The notes under the pieces: model-generated
Told to the model about the DNA's origin: nothing
The model's input: the letters and a program-made list of their open reading frames with translations, nothing else
Databases searched by the model: none
Shown: positions 5,888 to 7,559 of the stretch, in pieces
Position numbering within the stretch: the first letter of the stretch is position 1
How the letters are laid out: each line of letters starts with the position of its first letter
Made by a program: the position numbers and the translations under genes
From: Zoogloeaceae bacterium
Lineage (GTDB): Bacteria > Pseudomonadota > Gammaproteobacteria > Burkholderiales > Rhodocyclaceae
Assembly (NCBI GenBank): GCA_015657735.1
Contig: SSSX01000455.1
Location: 1 to 7,559 of the forward strand
Length of the DNA stretch: 7,559 nucleotides
Direction of reading: 5' to 3'

Positions 5888-7559
5888 CAAACCTGCCCTT
5901 GCGTAGCTGTTGTGGTGTCAGGTGCTTTGCTGACTGAATCGGTTAGTTGCACCACAAGGTTCCAGTGCGTCTTGAGTACGCCGACGAGGCGTTTCTGCCT
6001 TTCAATCAGCAGTGCCGGTGTCCATGTGTTTTCCGACCTCACTTCCTGCGTGAGCACAAAGGGCGATGCGGTGCCCTTGCCTTTGAAGTAGGCGTCTTTC
6101 TTCTTGGCGAAGTTGTAGTTGCTGGCAGAGGAGTTCTTGTTCCTGTCCAGCGGAACCAGATTGGCGAGGCGGTGCGTCCAGCCATCGCGCTCGTCCTTGT
6201 CGGGGAACCACTGGAGCCAGTCCGAGCCGTCGGGCGGGGTTTGCGGCAGAACGTGCTCCAGAGACACGGCATCTTGAAGCTGCACGCCGGGGGCGCGCAC
6301 CAAGGACTCAAGGCGCAAGACCAGCGCCATCCGTGCCTTGGGCAGATCGTCGTACACGTCTCCATCGAGTGCCGCGACGAACTTGCGCTTCTGCGCGTCT
6401 GTCAGTGCCAGCGCGGTGAGCGCAACCAGATCCCCCTTGAAGGTCTCCGGTTCAATTTCCTTGGTGAGCGCGGCGTAGGTTTCTATGCGCTCATTGATGC
6501 CCACCTTGGTGACCAACAGGAAATAGGTCATACGTTCCAGTGACTGGAAAAACTCTGCGAGCAGTTTGGGTTGCTGCCGGAAGCGCTTGAAGTAGACCAG
6601 TGCCGGGGGCACCCAGTCCTTGAAGTCCACGCGGTTGAGCCAAGACAGGTGTTCGTTGATCGTCTCGGCGTGCTCTGTGGCTTCAAAATCGGCATCGCGC
6701 ACAAAGTCCCACACTTCGGCATAGGGTTTGATGACCTTGTCGACGAGATCGATAGGGGTCTTGTACTCGGTGACGTGTTCCTGGAACTCCTTGACCAGGA
6801 TGTACTTCTGCTTCTTCTTGGCGTAGATGCTGCGGATGTGGCCGAACAGGTCGCCGAAGGCTTCGCGGCCCAGTGCAGTCTCGATGCGGCTCCACTCTTT
6901 GGCGTAGGCGCGGCTCTTGACGTCGCCTGCCGTGGTACGGATCAGGCCCAGCACCTGCGCCTTGATGATGTCGATGGGCGCGAGGTCGAGCCCCCGGTTG
7001 TTGAGCACCGAAAAGATGCGGTACGCGGCTTCGAGGTCGGGCGTGGAGATGACAACCAGAGAGCAGTCGTTGGCGAGGAACTGCCACAGCGCAATGAGGT
7101 CGGCAGGCGGAAGCGCCTTGGCCTTTTCGAGCAGCAGTGTGGCGTTTTCACGGTAACGCAGACGGCTGTCTTTCAGCTTGTCCGTACTGGCGACCAACTG
7201 TGCGATGCCACCCGGCTCCTGAATATTGGTGCGGAAGAAGTCGGAATCTTCCTCGCGGGCGGTCAGGCGGTACTCGTTTTTCTCGCCAAGACTGACTTTG
7301 CCCTTCTTGTAGAGGAAGTCGGTGATGTCGTCTGCCGCATCCGGCATCACGGTGCGCAACACGGCGAACAGCATCGTGAGCGTGGACAGACGCTGCTGGC
7401 CGTCGACCACCGATGACTTCGGGTCCCGGTCGTTCGTGATCAGAACGATGCTGCCCAGGCAGTATTGGCTGCTGGCCCCCGAGACACGCGCGTCCTGCAT
7501 CGCCGAGTACAGATCATCGAACAGCTCTGTGGCCTGCTCGGTTGTCCAGGCGTAGGGGC
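5887..7559 (-). CDS. GmrSD-like DUF262-DUF1524 protein, 5' end cut off by window edge
   Basis: Putative NTP-dependent, modification-sensing endonuclease of the GmrSD/SspE/BrxU group. The reading frame is open to the right edge and begins with PYAWTTEQ, the tail of the YQRxYxW block found near the start of DUF262 proteins; perhaps 20-40 N-terminal residues are missing. The ATG at 7500 is therefore internal. Numbered from that ATG, the DUF262 (GmrS-like, ParB/Srx fold) signature VVDGQQRLSTL is at 31-41, and a second family block, FSVLNNRGLDL then IDIIKA, is at 163-181. A helical middle follows. The DUF1524 (GmrD-like, HNH/His-Me finger) nuclease has LEHVLPQ at 414-420 with H416, then LANLVPLD at 445-452 and N456, N461, K466-468 and Y471. 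Both domains look intact on one chain, whereas T4-defence GmrS and GmrD can be separate proteins. A DUF262 gene named rloF is known among genes linked to type I loci in Campylobacter. Function here is inferred from family and position; an unrelated regulatory role cannot be excluded. Confidence 0.9.
   Translation of the reverse strand, partial: PYAWTTEQATELFDDLYSAMQDARVSGASSQYCLGSIVLITNDRDPKSSVVDGQQRLSTLTMLFAVLRTVMPDAADDITDFLYKKGKVSLGEKNEYRLTAREEDSDFFRTNIQEPGGIAQLVASTDKLKDSRLRYRENATLLLEKAKALPPADLIALWQFLANDCSLVVISTPDLEAAYRIFSVLNNRGLDLAPIDIIKAQVLGLIRTTAGDVKSRAYAKEWSRIETALGREAFGDLFGHIRSIYAKKKQKYILVKEFQEHVTEYKTPIDLVDKVIKPYAEVWDFVRDADFEATEHAETINEHLSWLNRVDFKDWVPPALVYFKRFRQQPKLLAEFFQSLERMTYFLLVTKVGINERIETYAALTKEIEPETFKGDLVALTALALTDAQKRKFVAALDGDVYDDLPKARMALVLRLESLVRAPGVQLQDAVSLEHVLPQTPPDGSDWLQWFPDKDERDGWTHRLANLVPLDRNKNSSASNYNFAKKKDAYFKGKGTASPFVLTQEVRSENTWTPALLIERQKRLVGVLKTHWNLVVQLTDSVSKAPDTTTATQGQV
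5896..5900 (-). promoter_or_regulatory. Ribosome binding site of hsdM and TGATG junction with the DUF262 gene
   Basis: AAGGG on the minus strand sits eight bases before the hsdM ATG (5887-5885), inside the last codons of the DUF262 gene. The TGA of that gene (5889-5887) shares its A with the ATG. This supports ATG rather than TTG as the hsdM start and suggests coupled translation across the junction. Confidence 0.7.

Noticed and set aside
5087..7416. Plus-strand open frames at 5087-6091, 5947-6543 and 6571-7416
   Set aside because: All are antisense to hsdM or the DUF262-DUF1524 gene and lack recognisable motifs.

Overview
The window holds four protein genes, all read on the minus strand and packed with no gaps. 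In transcription order, from the right edge to the left, they are: a GmrSD-like DUF262-DUF1524 protein (5' end outside the window), hsdM, hsdS and hsdR (3' end outside the window). Together they form a type I restriction-modification locus headed by a putative modification-dependent (type IV-like) nuclease. I see no RNA gene, mobile element, CRISPR array or non-coding stretch. Promoter and terminator must lie outside the window.

Layout: 7559-5887 encodes the DUF262-DUF1524 protein. 5887-3494 encodes HsdM (797 aa), with an intact SAM-binding motif and an NPPY catalytic motif. 3494-2097 encodes HsdS (465 aa), with two target-recognition halves. 2110-1 encodes the first 703 residues of HsdR, with an intact nuclease motif and DEAD-box-type helicase motifs. 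The first two junctions are one-base TGATG stop/start overlaps. The third is a 14-base overlap with a strong Shine-Dalgarno sequence inside the end of hsdS. The gene packing points to one polycistronic transcript.

How the genes should work together (family knowledge plus inference): HsdS recognises an asymmetric split DNA target. HsdM with HsdS methylates adenine there. HsdR added to that complex translocates and cuts unmethylated DNA. The DUF262-DUF1524 protein belongs to the GmrSD/SspE/BrxU group, whose studied members use an NTP-dependent sensor domain and an HNH-type nuclease against DNA carrying modifications. A plausible division of labour is that the type I enzyme attacks unmodified foreign DNA and the DUF262 protein attacks modified foreign DNA. 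All visible key motifs in the four proteins are intact, so the locus looks functional.

Organism: most sampled 60-base blocks in hsdR, hsdM and the DUF262 gene are 57-73% G+C by hand count, and codon third positions favour G/C. This fits a GC-rich bacterium, plausibly a beta- or gammaproteobacterium, but no gene here fixes the taxon, and defence loci move between lineages. The recognition part of hsdS is locally less GC-rich (47-55% in several blocks), as expected for exchanged specificity domains.
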